64,000 nt of DNA, from contig CAJNOL010000258.1 in assembly GCA_905250125.1 (NCBI GenBank), positions 116,239 to 180,238 on the forward strand, written 5' to 3'. The translations under genes and the position numbers were made by a program. Positions 1-12,700 of this stretch are shown one piece after another. Origin of the DNA: Rotaria sordida (Eukaryota; Rotifera; Eurotatoria; Philodinida; Philodinidae). Below the pieces are notes generated by a model. It was given only the letters and a program-made list of their open reading frames with translations. It did no database searches and was not told the origin of the DNA. Positions within the stretch are counted from its first letter, which is position 1, and each line of letters starts with the position of its first letter.

Positions 1-256
1 TATTATTATGTACGAATTCTGTATCATCTCCAGTTTTATCAATAGTTGATAGATTATTACTTTGATTAAATAGTTGTGAAGATGTTTCGGATTGTTGTTG
101 ATTATTTGTTGATAAATCAAAACGGTGATATGAAGACAAATTATGATCTAATATTGAAAATCCTTCTTGTTGAATTGCATCTGAATTTGTATCAGGACTT
201 TTTAAGGAAAAAAATGTACGATGAAGTGATGATCCTACACGATTAAGATTATTCAT
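1..256 (-). CDS. 5'-terminal exon of an unknown Q/N/S-rich protein (partial)
   Basis: The minus strand is open from an ATG at 256 to the window edge (85 codons). The peptide begins MNNLNRVGSSLHRTFF and is rich in Asn, Gln, Ser and Asp, which suggests a disordered N-terminus. The ATG is immediately preceded by a pyrimidine-rich stretch ending in AG (ttttgttttag read on the minus strand), so it sits at the first base of an exon: either a 5'-UTR intron or a trans-splice acceptor lies upstream, or the exon is internal with coding sequence further out. Codon use matches the neighbouring real genes. No domain is recognised and the rest of the gene lies outside the window. Confidence 0.5.
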   Translation of the reverse strand, partial: MNNLNRVGSSLHRTFFSLKSPDTNSDAIQQEGFSILDHNLSSYHRFDLSTNNQQQSETSSQLFNQSNNLSTIDKTGDDTEFVHNN

Positions 257-1135
257 CTAAAACAAAATTATTGTACGAATACTAATGAATAGGAGAAAAG
301 TTGGTTGCATCACTATAGGATAAACAAAAAGGTGTGCGTGTGTATAAATAATTTTTCTTTCTTTTCGAACATAATGTATTTTGTTCTTTTATTCTCAAAT
401 GTCACCCTGAATGAGTGCATCCGTTGTTTGAAAATAAATGGTCACCTAATCTTTTTATCACTATATGCTTTTGATAGATGTCACCCGCTTTGGTTAGAGT
501 TATGTTGAGTTTATTATTGAGTACTTCTATTGTTCATTGGTAATTTCTGAATGGAAAAGTATTCACTAGAAAGAAATTTCCCGTAAATGTCTGTAATATG
601 ATCAGTTTGATCGTTACGATGATTGCCAATAACATTTTAGTCTATCATCTCTTTTCTATTAGTTCTTCATACTCTATTGAAAATCTTTAAGTTGATATGC
701 TACTAAGACGAGATATAAATGACTGCAGCTATAAATATTCTATAGAAGTGAATAGATAAAAATGTTTTTGGTAAAGATCGGAGACTTTTTAGTCACATTA
801 TAATGATTTTCATTATTAATCAAATTATTTCAGTTTAAAAACAATGCATGTCTCATTGAAGAATACAAACAAATGTACGTGGTTTACAAAAAAATTTGTT
901 TTCGATTTTCTCTTTTTCTTCATATGGATACGTTTTAGCTTTATGTTCGAATGCGAGATGTTCTATTGTATTTCATCTCGGTTGAATTGAAGTTAGATAC
1001 AAGCTTTTCTTATAACTTATAAAATCGTTATGACAAAGTCATTTTGTACTAAATGTAACAAAATAGTATTCAGAGAATAGTTATTCAAAAATTGAATTAA
1101 CGAGAAAATTTTTCCAAGTATAAAATCGTGTTTCG

Positions 1136-1547
1136 ACTGAGACGATGTTCATTTGATGAGTAATAGAAAAGTCTAGAATGGTTTGATTTTTCCGACCTCC
1201 ATTCTCAAGATGAGTTTTTCAACAAAAAGTTGCGATCACGTGGACAATCAGCTTTCGAGTTTTGACATTGAACTTTGCATGAACAAAGTTCTCAATGAGA
1301 TTAGTTCATTGGACAAGTTGTAACTTTTCTAGTATCTTTTATTCTGAAATATTCAATATTTGTAATTTTCTCATGTATTAAAGCAAATTTTGTTCATATA
1401 TTGACATCTCTAGAAACGAAATACCAATTAGTTGTACAATTAATTAATCTCATTAAGAACTTTGTTTGCGCAAAGTTTGAAGTCGAAACTTGAAAGTGCA
1501 TTTTCCATGTGATCTAAGACAGACGAAAAATCCAGTAAAATCATTTT
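1136..1547. repeat. Inverted-repeat element family A, broken copies A1 and A2
   Basis: Bases 1136-1330 match the reverse complement of the complete copy at 60214-60470, including a shared block ending gagtaatagaaaagtct. Bases 1440-1547 match the same element in the opposite orientation (shared block around gcaaagtttgaagtcga). Within this locus, 1260-1310 and 1440-1495 are inverted copies of each other. The A2 fragment stops right where the solo LTR begins, so the LTR probably inserted into or beside it. Confidence 0.6.
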
Positions 1548-1552
1548 GACAC

Positions 1553-1900
1553 TGTGACGTTCCCAGTTGAGTTTAGTGTGTATCATTACCCACTCTCACT
1601 GCTTGGTTGAATTAACTGCTCATGCATGATGCTTAACCTTTCTTGCCCTTATCATTTCTTTTATATGCTCTGTCCTTCCTTTGTCATTTCTTTTTATTAC
1701 ATTCTTTGTCCTTCCTTTCATGATAACTACGTATCATTGACCATCTCTCTTGCCTTGACTCTTCTCCTTTCTTCTCTCTGCTGTTTGCGTATCTAAGAAC
1801 ACGTGCTGATGCATGTGAGTGTGCGATTTTGTGATATGAAGAAACGAATAAAGTATAACTTCACCCGGCTTAATACTTCTTCTATCAGAAAGTTGTTATA
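1553..1900 (+). mobile_element. Candidate solo LTR, about 348 bp
   Basis: A segment with different base composition (C/T-rich, then GA-rich) starts TGTGACG at 1553 and ends TTATA at 1900. It is flanked by an exact 5-bp direct repeat GACAC at 1548-1552 and 1901-1905, as expected for an integrase target duplication. It contains a TATA-like ttatatgc near 1660 and an AATAAA near 1847, so a promoter and poly(A) signal are in the right order for an LTR. The 3' end is not the canonical CA and no internal retroelement sequence or second LTR is present, so this is a candidate solo LTR rather than a firm call. Confidence 0.5.
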
Positions 1901-3435
1901 GACACCTGGAGAGATTCCATCGTAAGTTTAGCAGATGTCTATTTGAAATGCACATAATACAAGCATATTATTGACTGTTCACAATTCAATCGATTTTCTG
2001 TTTTCATAGTACGAAGACTCTAAAAAGAAGTCTAATATTATTATTTTGCTTTACACTTGTAAATTTCGTTAATAACAGGCAAAATTACATGTCGAAGAGT
2101 TATATGGTAGATAAAGATTCTCCAAAAAGCAGCATATATATTTTGTTTTGTATTTTGCATTTTTTTTTACTAATATCAGTAGAACTCATTTGTATCTTGA
2201 TTTATTAAGATGATAAACAATTCAAGATTTTATTAAACATAGATAAAACAATTTCTTCGTGATTGTCTTTTAGATTATAGCAATTGTCATCGAATAATTT
2301 TTGAAGGCTAATGCGATAACCTAGTATTAGCTGAATATTCAAATAAGATCGTTATTATATCTACTATACTTATGAATAATCCTGATTAATACCTGATATT
2401 ATCGAGTCTTTTTTATAAGTACTGAAAAAATAATGTGATCATCATGCTCTTTGTATGCAACGTAATTCAATGCAAATAGATCCTGAAAATAAAGAACAAA
2501 ATATAACCGCTGTTGTTTATGTCAAAAACGATTGAAGACATTTATGTCTATCTATGTTGATGTGAAGGTCAAAATAACCATAGGAAATGTCTGTCATTTA
2601 CATCATTAACTAGTTTTATTCATTTCACTTATAATTATACCATAATCTTTAACATTTGATTTCTCTTGATTTCATATTATTTTTGGATAAAGTAATTTTT
2701 TTCGTGTTAATATTTATTTACAATTAATTTTATATGATTTATCTATTGATAATCATATAAATTATTTTTTATGTAATGTTTAGTATGTTTTTTTTCACTA
2801 TAACTTTTGTCTTAATTATACAAAATAATGATCGAATGATTAAATCTTGTTAGAAAATATATCGGTCTTTTTTAAATATTCAATTGTCTTAATTAATTCG
2901 AAACCCAACACTAGAAAAAAGATAATAAAGATCCATTTGTTTAGCATAAATATGATGTAGAATTCTATTCAGAGTACGAACTAAAACTGTTGCTCTCGAA
3001 ATTATCAATTATGTAAACTCATCAACAGAAAACAATACAAAGAAATTTTTCTGTAACATTTTTCATTGATAAACAGTTTTGTTTAACATTACAGATGAAT
3101 ATTATCATTGATTTTAATCATATTAACTCTAACACGACCACCTTTAGGTGTTTCATTTGTTGTCTATCTGGGGTCCATGTTATGGAACTCAATTGATATA
3201 ATAGATATAATATACAAAGAACAAACAGAAAAAAAAACAGTTAGTTCGAACTATATTCATCTAGTCTTTTTGCATGGTCTTATCATTCTCTATTTTCAAA
3301 GAATTTGAAATTATGTATCACTATTCAGTATTCACGTCTAGTATGAACTGCTCTACATAAGAAGAATAATTGCATATGATTGACTGATGTTATCAATACA
3401 CTGTACTAACGTAAGAACTACCAGAATCGGTGTCC

Positions 3436-3995
3436 TTCATTTGAGCTTATATTAAGATCTCGGTAAACCCAGAAAAATCCTAAAAGGGTTTGTACTAATG
3501 GACCTCTGAAGTTAAGTTATGGCCAGTTTACTGGATTTTCGACCTATTTTAGGCACTTCCCGAAAAATCAAATAACTTAGTTTCGATTCCAAAGTTTTGC
3601 ACATAGGTACGTACATTGATTCTTAGAATATCCTGAAAATTTCAGCCAAAAACAATATTTCTTTGTCGATTTATCAAATTTTTAAGTGAACTCAGTTTTT
3701 GTGATATGTCTGTGGAAATGAGCTTCTGTCAGAAATTCAGTATCTTGGTGAAAAAATATTCTTTACAGCTGAAACTTTCAGGATATTCTCAGAGTCATTA
3801 GACCTATATATAGACACAATTTTAGATCGAAACTTCGTGATTTAATTTTTCGAAAATTACCTACAAATGAATCGAAAATTCAGTAAATCGATCATAACTC
3901 GATGTCAAATGTTCAGGAAGATGAATTCCTTTAACCTTTTACTAGTCTCACTGAGATCTACACGTTGGTCCAGTATGAGCTCAAACAGCAGGTGT
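3436..3995. mobile_element. Foldback/MITE-like imperfect palindrome E1
   Basis: The segment is an imperfect palindrome centred near 3712. Bases 3550-3660 pair with 3765-3875 (the block gaatatcctgaaa and its complement are the clearest), and the outer ends around 3450 (tttgagctt) pair with 3970-3985 (gagctcaaa). The right end recurs at 63640-63695 inside a CCAR1 intron, so this is a dispersed family. No coding capacity is seen. Confidence 0.55.
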
Positions 3996-4751
3996 CACTT
4001 AGGGTAAGTCCCTCGTAAGTGTCCACAATGCATATTTAAAAAGACATGGTTTAATTAAATGTTACGAATGCATAATATGACAATAAATCTGACTATGCTT
4101 CAAGCGAATCTTAGGTAGTCAAAAATCATTTACACGTACTTCGGAATGGTCTATTCATATAAATAATAGTTGGGCATAACTGACAAATATTAACAACATA
4201 TTCTACTAGTCTTTACTAGAATATATCTGGAAGATGAGCGATTTCATGTAATATTGTGTATTTATAACAGTGTAATGAAACTGTACGGACTCTACATGAT
4301 TGTGTCAAGGTTAAGCTTCTATAAATATCAAAAGATAATATCAATTGAATTGACTTTCACACAATCATAGAAAATCATTCATCCATCGATAAAAAATATC
4401 TAATATAAATAATAGCTGTTTTATTATGTAAGAAATTTTTTCAAACATAAATATTTTATTACAATTTTATTTTCAAAATTTAAAACAAAAAAAACCAACT
4501 TGAATAAAATCTTTTTGATTACAGCACACAAATAAGAAAATAATTTCATCAAAACAGAATATGTATTTTTTTCTTAAAGAAATCAATTTTTCGACTGTTA
4601 ATTATGAGCATCTTATTTGAGGATTAAAATGATTGTATCACAAAAAAAAAAAGAAATAGAAAATTTTCACTTGTCATTATTAACAATAATAATAACTAAC
4701 GAATCTATCAGTAATAGAAAAGAAACAATAATATTTGAATTTTTAATTTAT

Positions 4752-7700
4752 TCATTGTCCTACTATTTCACTTCCAGTTTCTGTATCTACTGAAGTTAAA
4801 CCAACACTACTACGACGATGAAAATGTATTCTAGGTGACGATGTGTTTGAAATTTTCTTAACTTTTTCAGTTGTTGTTGTTATATTCTCAGAACATGGTA
4901 TTGCATCACATTCGGTATCGTCTATTGTACATTGATTATTAAAAGCAACTGTATTATTGCCATCCGAAAGCTAAAAATAAAATGATTTTCAAATAAATAA
5001 ATATATTTAAAAAGAAAAATAAGAAATTAACTAATGAAAATTCCGGTTGAATTGTAACATGATCAATATTATGTTGTTTAAATAATAAACAAATATCTTG
5101 AAATTTACTAAATATATCTTCTGTTGTATTAAAAACAACATGAATTGTTGCTAATGTTTTTTGTGGTGTTAAACGCCATACATGAAATTCATGAATTCTT
5201 GAAACACCTGGAATCTAAAAGCAAATGAAAACAAAAAAATATTTTTTTGTTTTGTTTTAATTTAATTAACAGACAGATGTCATAAGTGTCGTTTCAATTT
5301 CATCAGAGTTAAGATCATGTGGTTTAGCTTGTAAAACAAGATGCATTACATCTCGAACTATAGAAATACAAAACAAAAAAACGAATAATCAATAGAATTT
5401 ATGATAAAATATAAAATAATAATTATATACTTGGCTCAAAAATCATGAATAGATATGAAAGAAAAAGAATACAACAAATAATTGGATCGACAAGACGACT
5501 GTATAGAACTCGAACATGATATTTTTCCGATAACATTATCAATAATATACCACATGCTAATATAGCTAAAGGACCAAGTAACATATTAAATACTTGAAGA
5601 TAAGAATGATGTACAGGTAATGTATCTGTAATAAGCACTAGAACAAAAATCAATAAGAACTTTTTCATTTTTATGAAACACAATCTTAATCTCTCCACGC
5701 AATAGAAGACCCCTTTGTTAATTAGTTTTTTTGAAAAATTGAAACTTTAAATCGTGTATTTACATCAAAATATGCCTAGCTTTCATGGTTTTAAGTTGAA
5801 TTTCTTAAAAGACTGAAGCCAACATTATTTCTGAGCTTTTGAAATGCTAAAAAATTTCTTCTCAAATCCTTAAAATCTTTTTGTTTATCTTAACAAATCT
5901 CTCTAATTAAAAATTATGAAAATAAGCGGGACACAACAGAAGATCCCTCTGAAAGCTTTGCATGCTTGAACATAATAGAAGACTCGGATTCTTCTATTAC
6001 AAAGAGGAATTTAAAAGAGGAATGTTGAAGTGTATAGCGGGAAAATTTGCCTCCACTTTTCTTCCCCCGAAGACCCCAGCAGACGCTAGTCAAAGACCAT
6101 CGCAGACCACTCTCTAAAACAAAGATCGCAGAAGGAATCATTTATTGTTTGTTTGTTTTATCTTGCACCCTGTTTTTTATGCTGAACTTGTTTTACAAAG
6201 ATGGTTTAAGCGTAAGATAAATCATTTTTTGGGAACGACTTAAATCTGGAATAGCTTTACGTATTCAATAATAATAAGAAAAAGTAAGCAACAGACGTCA
6301 CTTAATTCGTTAATGATAACGGTTAATCAGCCACTTAACCATCTAATGTAAGATCTAAATTTTTCCTCTCTTTTTTATTCCATTAGAAGTCTTTCAGTTG
6401 GAGAAGAAGTTTTATTCATTTAGGTACATTTCAATAAATAATTCAATGGCAAGTTTTCTCTTATAAAATAAGTTTTCGTTGCATTTTTTCAGGATCATGT
6501 GAACAGTAAAGAGTAACTTTTTGGAAGAGAGAAGAGAATGTATGCTGTTGTTCAACCTGCGGAAAGTTTGAGTGACTACAATTATAAACGACATCTTAGA
6601 GATTCGTTTCAAACTATCGTAGTACTCGATCTCGTGATCAAGAGATTCATTGAATTATTTCGCTTAGTTAGGTTTTCTAAAAAAAACCTTAATCATATCA
6701 ACAGTACTCGACTTAATATATTAAATGTACTGGTTTTTTTTTCTTCGGATGGAGCCGGTTTTTTTTTTGAAGCGAGAAAAAAAGATTCGCAACAGAACCA
6801 GATTATGCTAAGATCTTACAGTAGTCGCAAGAAGTTCCGCTACCAGGTAAAAAGCATATAAAATTCAATCTTTTCATCTGATATTTTGACCACAAATAGA
6901 ATTCAGTAAGCTTTGACTGTAAGCAGCAATCCGACATCGATAGACCTTAACGGAAAAGTTTTGCGATGAAAACTCTGGTTTTTATCTAGAGCTCGAAAAA
7001 GGCTTTTTTGACATTTTTCTAGTTTTCCACTGTTTAAATGCGTTAACCTACATTTTCATATTAACAAATAAAAATTCGTATGTCTATCTTGTATCACAGA
7101 TAGGATACCCCAGTTCGCTGTAATCTCCGGACATAGGAAAGTCTCCATTGCCTCAAATAGTTTCAGCAAGGATCTCTTGTCCATGGATGGCCACGATCGT
7201 GAAATTTTCAAAAAAAAACTTGATTAAGGCAAGGTACTCATTACAGAAAATTTCAATATTAATGGCTAAAATCAACCGGAAATATAGATCACTTTTCGAT
7301 GATTTTCATCAACTCTCATGTAGAGATTACCTAAAAATTACTTCACAAATTAGACAAACTAAAACCGATTGACATGGAATTTTTATTTAGTGATAGAGAC
7401 AGCATTGAGCTATCGAATGAAGAGTCTAACATCATGAGATTCATTTTCTCTGTAGACATATCTTCATCTGAAGAAAAAAATTACGTTAACCTTCTAGCTC
7501 CTCCATGTGAAGGCCGATCAATTTCTTATTAGTTCTTTCGATCACGATTCAATATGCTCTATTTATGGTCAAACTATAAAACTAAAGGATTAAACTTTAG
7601 GTACTTTTTCCGACTACTATGAAAGATTCTTTCTGATTAGATTCATGGAAGATTAGGTAAGCGGACGGAGAAGAAATGCGCCCCAGAATAGATAGAATAA

Positions 7701-8974
7701 AATATTCTCCCTGGGAATACTCGGGTCAAAAAGTACGGTCCGTATACCTTCTTAACACTGGATGGAGAAATACGGCTGTGTTGCAACGAGATAACAACAT
7801 ATATAAGACAGTATACGGGGAAAAATGGTACCGTGTACAATGCCGTATTACTTTGGACACGATCAGAAGAAAATACAGTCTGTTTACTGCCGTAAAATTA
7901 CCACTTTCTCACCGTTTATACGCGGAAAACGGTTCATAAACAATATCCGTTTTGATTAACATAAGTAGTAAGAGCATCTGCATTGTTTTTCACATTTTAA
8001 TCCTACAGAGATTATGCTAATAGCTTTTTATTTTTGAAATAAATAAGATTTATAGAATAAATAATCATAATTCTTTCCTATAAAATAGACTTTAATACAT
8101 ACATGATTTCGACAATGATTTATTTGGTAATGATTGTTGAAGATTTACTTGTCTTTGTTTTAATTGTTTATTAAATTTCCTTGAGCGTTTTAGAATTTTA
8201 TCTATAAAAATATTTTCATATTTTTATATTACAAATCCAATCTCACCCACAAAGTATTGCAATGCCTAATAAACAATTAGAAACAGTTGCATAAATACCA
8301 ACAGCAAGTATAAAATTAGGATGATCAATCAAACTATGTACATGTTCTATATATAAAATTTTTTTGACTTTTTGTACAAAAAAAAAATTTTTTTTTTGCA
8401 AATAAAACTTACCATGTCCATGAGCAGTATGTAGTTTTGAACTATTACTTTCTTGTTTTGGTATTACAAAAATAACATCAATAATATGTTTGAGACTTTC
8501 AAGAAAAACCGAAACAGATAATGAAAGAAAACTAACAAAAGCAACTAATTCACCAACAACACCAACTTATTAATACAGCAAAAAAAAACAACAAATATAT
8601 CTATTTATATGATAATAATTAATTAAGGAACAATTTACCTCGAGCTAGTCCATATGTATATCGAGGTGTATATGTAAATTGAATCTAAAAATATGTACAA
8701 ACAAATCATAAACCAATTCTATTATAATTTTCTAACTTACTTGACGTGAAACAATTCGTACTGTACATAGAATAGCTTGACATAAATGAAAATAACCATC
8801 AAGTAGCATCACAACTTTTTTAAACAATAAACAAAAATGAAACGAATATATATTTTCTTCTTTTTTTCAAGAAAAGAAAAACTTTCACATACCACTATGA
8901 CAAACATGATATCCTATAACTTCAAAAATAAACAAGCCAAGATTATTGGCTAACAAAGCAATGGCCAGAATCAT
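4752..8974 (-). CDS. SLC30/ZnT-like membrane protein, metal-site degenerate
   Basis: Ten exons: 8974-8893, 8814-8741, 8684-8639, 8565-8413, 8346-8251, 8201-8103, 5637-5431, 5357-5275, 5214-5032, 4970-4752. All phases close to give 413 residues. It aligns along its length with ZnT1-type zinc exporters: hydrophobic TM1, a YTYGLAR segment (ZnT TFGWIRAE), TM3 and TM4, a short basic loop, TM5-TM6, then the cytosolic domain with RIHEFHVWRL and TIQPEF. Cation diffusion facilitators bind Zn through HxxxD pairs in TM2 and TM5. Here TM2 reads DGYFHLCQA (residues 33-41) and TM5 reads QVFNM (198-202), so neither pair is intact, and the His-rich loop is short. The start at 8974 is tentative because it leaves almost no N-terminal tail. 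The exon 5 donor (GTGGGT) was chosen to keep phase. Intron 6 is 2.5 kb and full of repeats. Transport activity is doubtful. Confidence 0.8.
6005..6130. repeat. Family C repeat fragment (SLC30-like intron 6)
   Basis: The run from agaggaatgttgaagtgtat to the cttcccccgaagac block matches the start of the better-preserved copies at 28235-28465 and 60850-61165. It is one of two family C pieces in this 2.5-kb intron. Confidence 0.45.
7676..8020. repeat. Family C-related segment with an unusual GC-rich core
   Basis: The left end (agaatagatagaataaaat) matches 61065-61090 of the family C copy in CCAR1. The right end (cacattttaatcctacagag) matches both 28437-28460 and 61155-61165. The core at 7700-7920 is much richer in G and C than its surroundings and is open in one frame on each strand, but it resembles no known protein. 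It lies in intron 6 of the SLC30-like gene. Confidence 0.4.
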
Positions 8975-9765
8975 AACAATATATTTGCAAACTTTTGGAC
9001 AACTTTATGATGCTATCAATATTATAGATGACTGGGCATGTCTTGCCTTCGAATGTCTGTGGGTTGTATATACGACTGTCGATATAGTATCTATTTGCAC
9101 GCAATTATGGTCCAAACCACGTTTTCTTTTCTCCTTTTGCTTCTTCTATGCTCTTTTACTATTTTTTTTCTTTTCTGTTCTTCATACTAAACTATGTTCT
9201 GTGTCAGAAACCAGTCATTCTCATCGTTTCTTTCTTCTTCTGTACTACGTTATGAAATATTATTTGATAGCGATATCATAAAGTAATATTTACTTATCAT
9301 TATATATTATACAGAAAAAAAAAGACTATTACTTAACCATCCAAGCGTATACATTTCAATGTATACGTTTTTTTTTATATATATTCAATCGTTGTCTCTT
9401 TTTTTTTCAAAGTACAATATCTTAAAGATGCGCGAAAATAAACACCAATAACAAATAACAGGAAAAAAAGGTTATGCTAGAAAAACATACATATAGAGAA
9501 AAAAAAGGTGCAAGAAAGAAAATTTATCACACAACACATGACACGAAGTCCAGCTTCACAATAGAGTGGATCACCGGTACAGTGGAACAAAAAAAAACAC
9601 GAACACAAACAATTGAACCATTCAACAGAGATATATAGACGAACATGAAATGCATCTCAAACACAAAGGAAAAAAATAACAATCAACAGAAATGCATAAC
9701 TTTTTCTTTCAAACAACAAAAAAGAAAACACAAAAAAAAGAAAAAGAAAAAAAGAACAAAGTCAA

Positions 9766-12700
9766 TCAGGATACACTAGCATTACGCATGAGAGGTTTAT
9801 GTGCAAGTGCTTCAGTTAATGGTTGCTGACTATTAATACCAGTATGTGCTTTAGTCCAACATTTATCACAAAAATATTTCCAACAAGCAAGTGAACGACA
9901 AAAATATTTACCCAATTGAGTACATAATTGGCCATTTGCACCACTACATGTTTGAGCATCAACCAAATAAGGATCTAATTGAATCTATTTAAATAAGAAA
10001 TTAATGTCAATATAAATCTTAAAGATTATTATATTTTCTTGATACAAACTGATGAATAGGTCAGTCGCGGCTATGAAAGTCTTAAATTTTAATGATAGGA
10101 ACTAAGATATATTAAAAATTGTGCAGCAATTAGTAGCGATGACTTAACTAACTTTTAGATTCAACTTTTGTCATATACTCAAATAACTACTAAAAGAAGT
10201 TTTACTTTAAGAAATCGATCTTAGACCAAATGTATTCAAATCACATGAAATTTTCAGGATATGCTAGAACTATAGTCGGAAAAACTATGCTATAATTTGC
10301 AGCCTCATATCATGACGTTTTCGGAAAATACTCGACAAGCAAGAGTCGGAAATAGCTCATTTGTTCTCTATAGACGTCATTCTATAGCTTTAATTTTTTT
10401 TTATTTGAAAGAACATGCCAGACTGCAGTGCCTAGTCTTTTTAATATTTACTTTTTATGCGAAGAAAAAGTACGACAAGTTCAGTACTTTGCAAAACAGC
10501 CGTCTATTTATATAAGTAATTTTTTTATTTAATAATAAAAAAGTTTAATTCACAAAATGGACTCTGCAGCTGCACATACTCTTTCAAACAACAAAGGAAA
10601 AACGAGTTGCTAAATAAAGAATCATGTTGTTTATGAAAGATCAGATCTCAGGCTATATTTTCATCCATGTATTTATCTCAATTTCGATTTGTCTATTGAC
10701 TACAAGAAACAAAACATATAATTCCTACCACTTTAGAAAATCGTTCACAATCAATAAATACATAATTAGCCTATTAAAAACAAATGTAAATATTCATTAT
10801 TTTACTTTTTTTCTTTTGAAAATAAAAACAAACCGTCATAGCACTGAAATAACTGTGAATACTAGTAAAAATGACTCGACCAGAACCTGTTTAATAAGAA
10901 AAAAAAATTTAATCCAATAAAAACTCATTTATCCTACGCTTACCAATCGGATATTTATTACGATCAGTATCAATAGCCGCAAAATCAACTTCACCAAATA
11001 ATTTCGAAAAAATTCGAGCAAGTGCGTATGCAGTCATCATACCTAAAATTGATCAAAAATAAACAAAAAAAAAGCAGATTTTGTTTATCTTTTATTTTTC
11101 ATCATATACCATGCAAAGCTCCAACAAAGACAGTCGTCTTATATGGATCATCTTTGAGTAGTTCACACATTGCTGCATCATGTCGATTCGATGACATCCA
11201 TTGTGCATCTTCCGTCTCAATAACAAAGAAAAAAACAAAATCTATTGGATTTAAATAAAATCATTTCAATACTTACAAACCATGGAATAAGTTGAATCTA
11301 AAATAAGAAAATGTCGAATATAAAATTTAATTTAAATATCAATATGTTCGATTTCAAAATATAGATATTCTATCTTTAAAAAACGGCTGATTTCACTGAT
11401 GTCTACATTAGAGATATGCATGACTAAGTTGTTTTGGTCTCGGTGATATTATTTTTCTGGGTCTCCGTCTAGAGAAAACTATTGCAGAATTTATTCATAT
11501 TATATCTAAAACAATTCTTCAATATTTGTTCTTTTGATTTATTTTGTTGACGACTAGCACTTTTTTGAACTATGTTATGATTGATGATCCATAAGATAAT
11601 TCGTTTAAAACCATAGAATATTTAACTATAGTCTTTAATTCCAACAACTTTTCTTTTCTGTAGTCTCGTTAAACTTCGAAATTTTGATCTCGTACACCTC
11701 TAATCTACACATTTATCTTCTTAATCTATTCTGATCGAAATAGAATTTTTTTTTAAAAAGTTTATGAAGTTTTATTCGAACGAAAGATTAACTTACACTT
11801 TTACGTTTTGAAGCCGATCGTTGACTATTAAGATTAAGATAATATTCACAACGACCATCAGAATTACGTTGTGGTTGTTGACAACAAGCTAAAAGTAATT
11901 CATGTACAGATGATTCTTTATCAAATATAGCATAAGCATATCCAGATTTGCCTGAAAGAAAAAAGAAAAGAATCAATCACTTAGAAAATTTATTTCAATA
12001 AAATAAACCATGATTAGTTCGACGACGTGTTCGATTATTTTCAGCTGGCCATTCAATACGAACAGGGCCAAATTGACTAAGACGAGTTGCTAATTCACCT
12101 TAAAAGATAATTAAATATTTTAAATTAAAAAAAAACATTAATTAACAGAATTTATTCTTACGTTCATTAAGATCATGCGGAATACCACCGAGAAAAATTT
12201 TATTTGAAAGTGAAGGAGGATTAATTGAATAAGCACGTGGTTTAACAGGCAATGGTGCACACCAACACATATTTTGACTAACTTTACCAAAATGACCTAA
12301 ACAATACACTATAAACAACAAAATATTTTCCTATAAATTCTTACGAGTAGCTTGTCGACGTTCATTTGCAGCAGCTAATTTTAATCGACTATCATCATTA
12401 TCAATTGTGATACATTGCTAAAAAAAAAAAACCTATGTGTAAATTAAAATCAATAAAAAAATAAAACATTAAACCATTTGTTCTATTAAAGATGTTGGAG
12501 GAATAGTTTGATGTCTTTCTTGTAAATAATGATCATCTTCATATTGATCATCATCACCAGCATAACGTGCTGTAAAATCTTTACTCATTAAAAATTGAAG
12601 AAATTTTTCATCTGAACACATACTAAAGAAGAAAAAAATAATTAAATAATTCAAATAATTATCTTTAATAGAAATTACTTGAGAATAGGTGTTGATGCAA

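Larger units (their letters stand above)
257..4751. other. 4.5-kb intergenic region with decayed mobile elements
   Basis: No convincing coding exon is visible on either strand. The stretch holds two pieces of a TTAA-type inverted-repeat element (about 1136-1547), a solo-LTR candidate (1553-1900) and a long imperfect palindrome (3436-3995), each listed separately. The rest is AT-rich with short poly-A/T runs. It includes the 3' flank of the SLC30-like gene, which ends at 4752. Confidence 0.6.

Noticed and set aside
1553-1905. Primer-binding site after the LTR (cctggagag)
   Set aside because: Too short and not clearly complementary to a tRNA 3' end, and no internal element follows.
3108-3308. 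Small plus-strand open frame left of the palindrome
   Set aside because: Hydrophobic chance translation without splice sites or homology.
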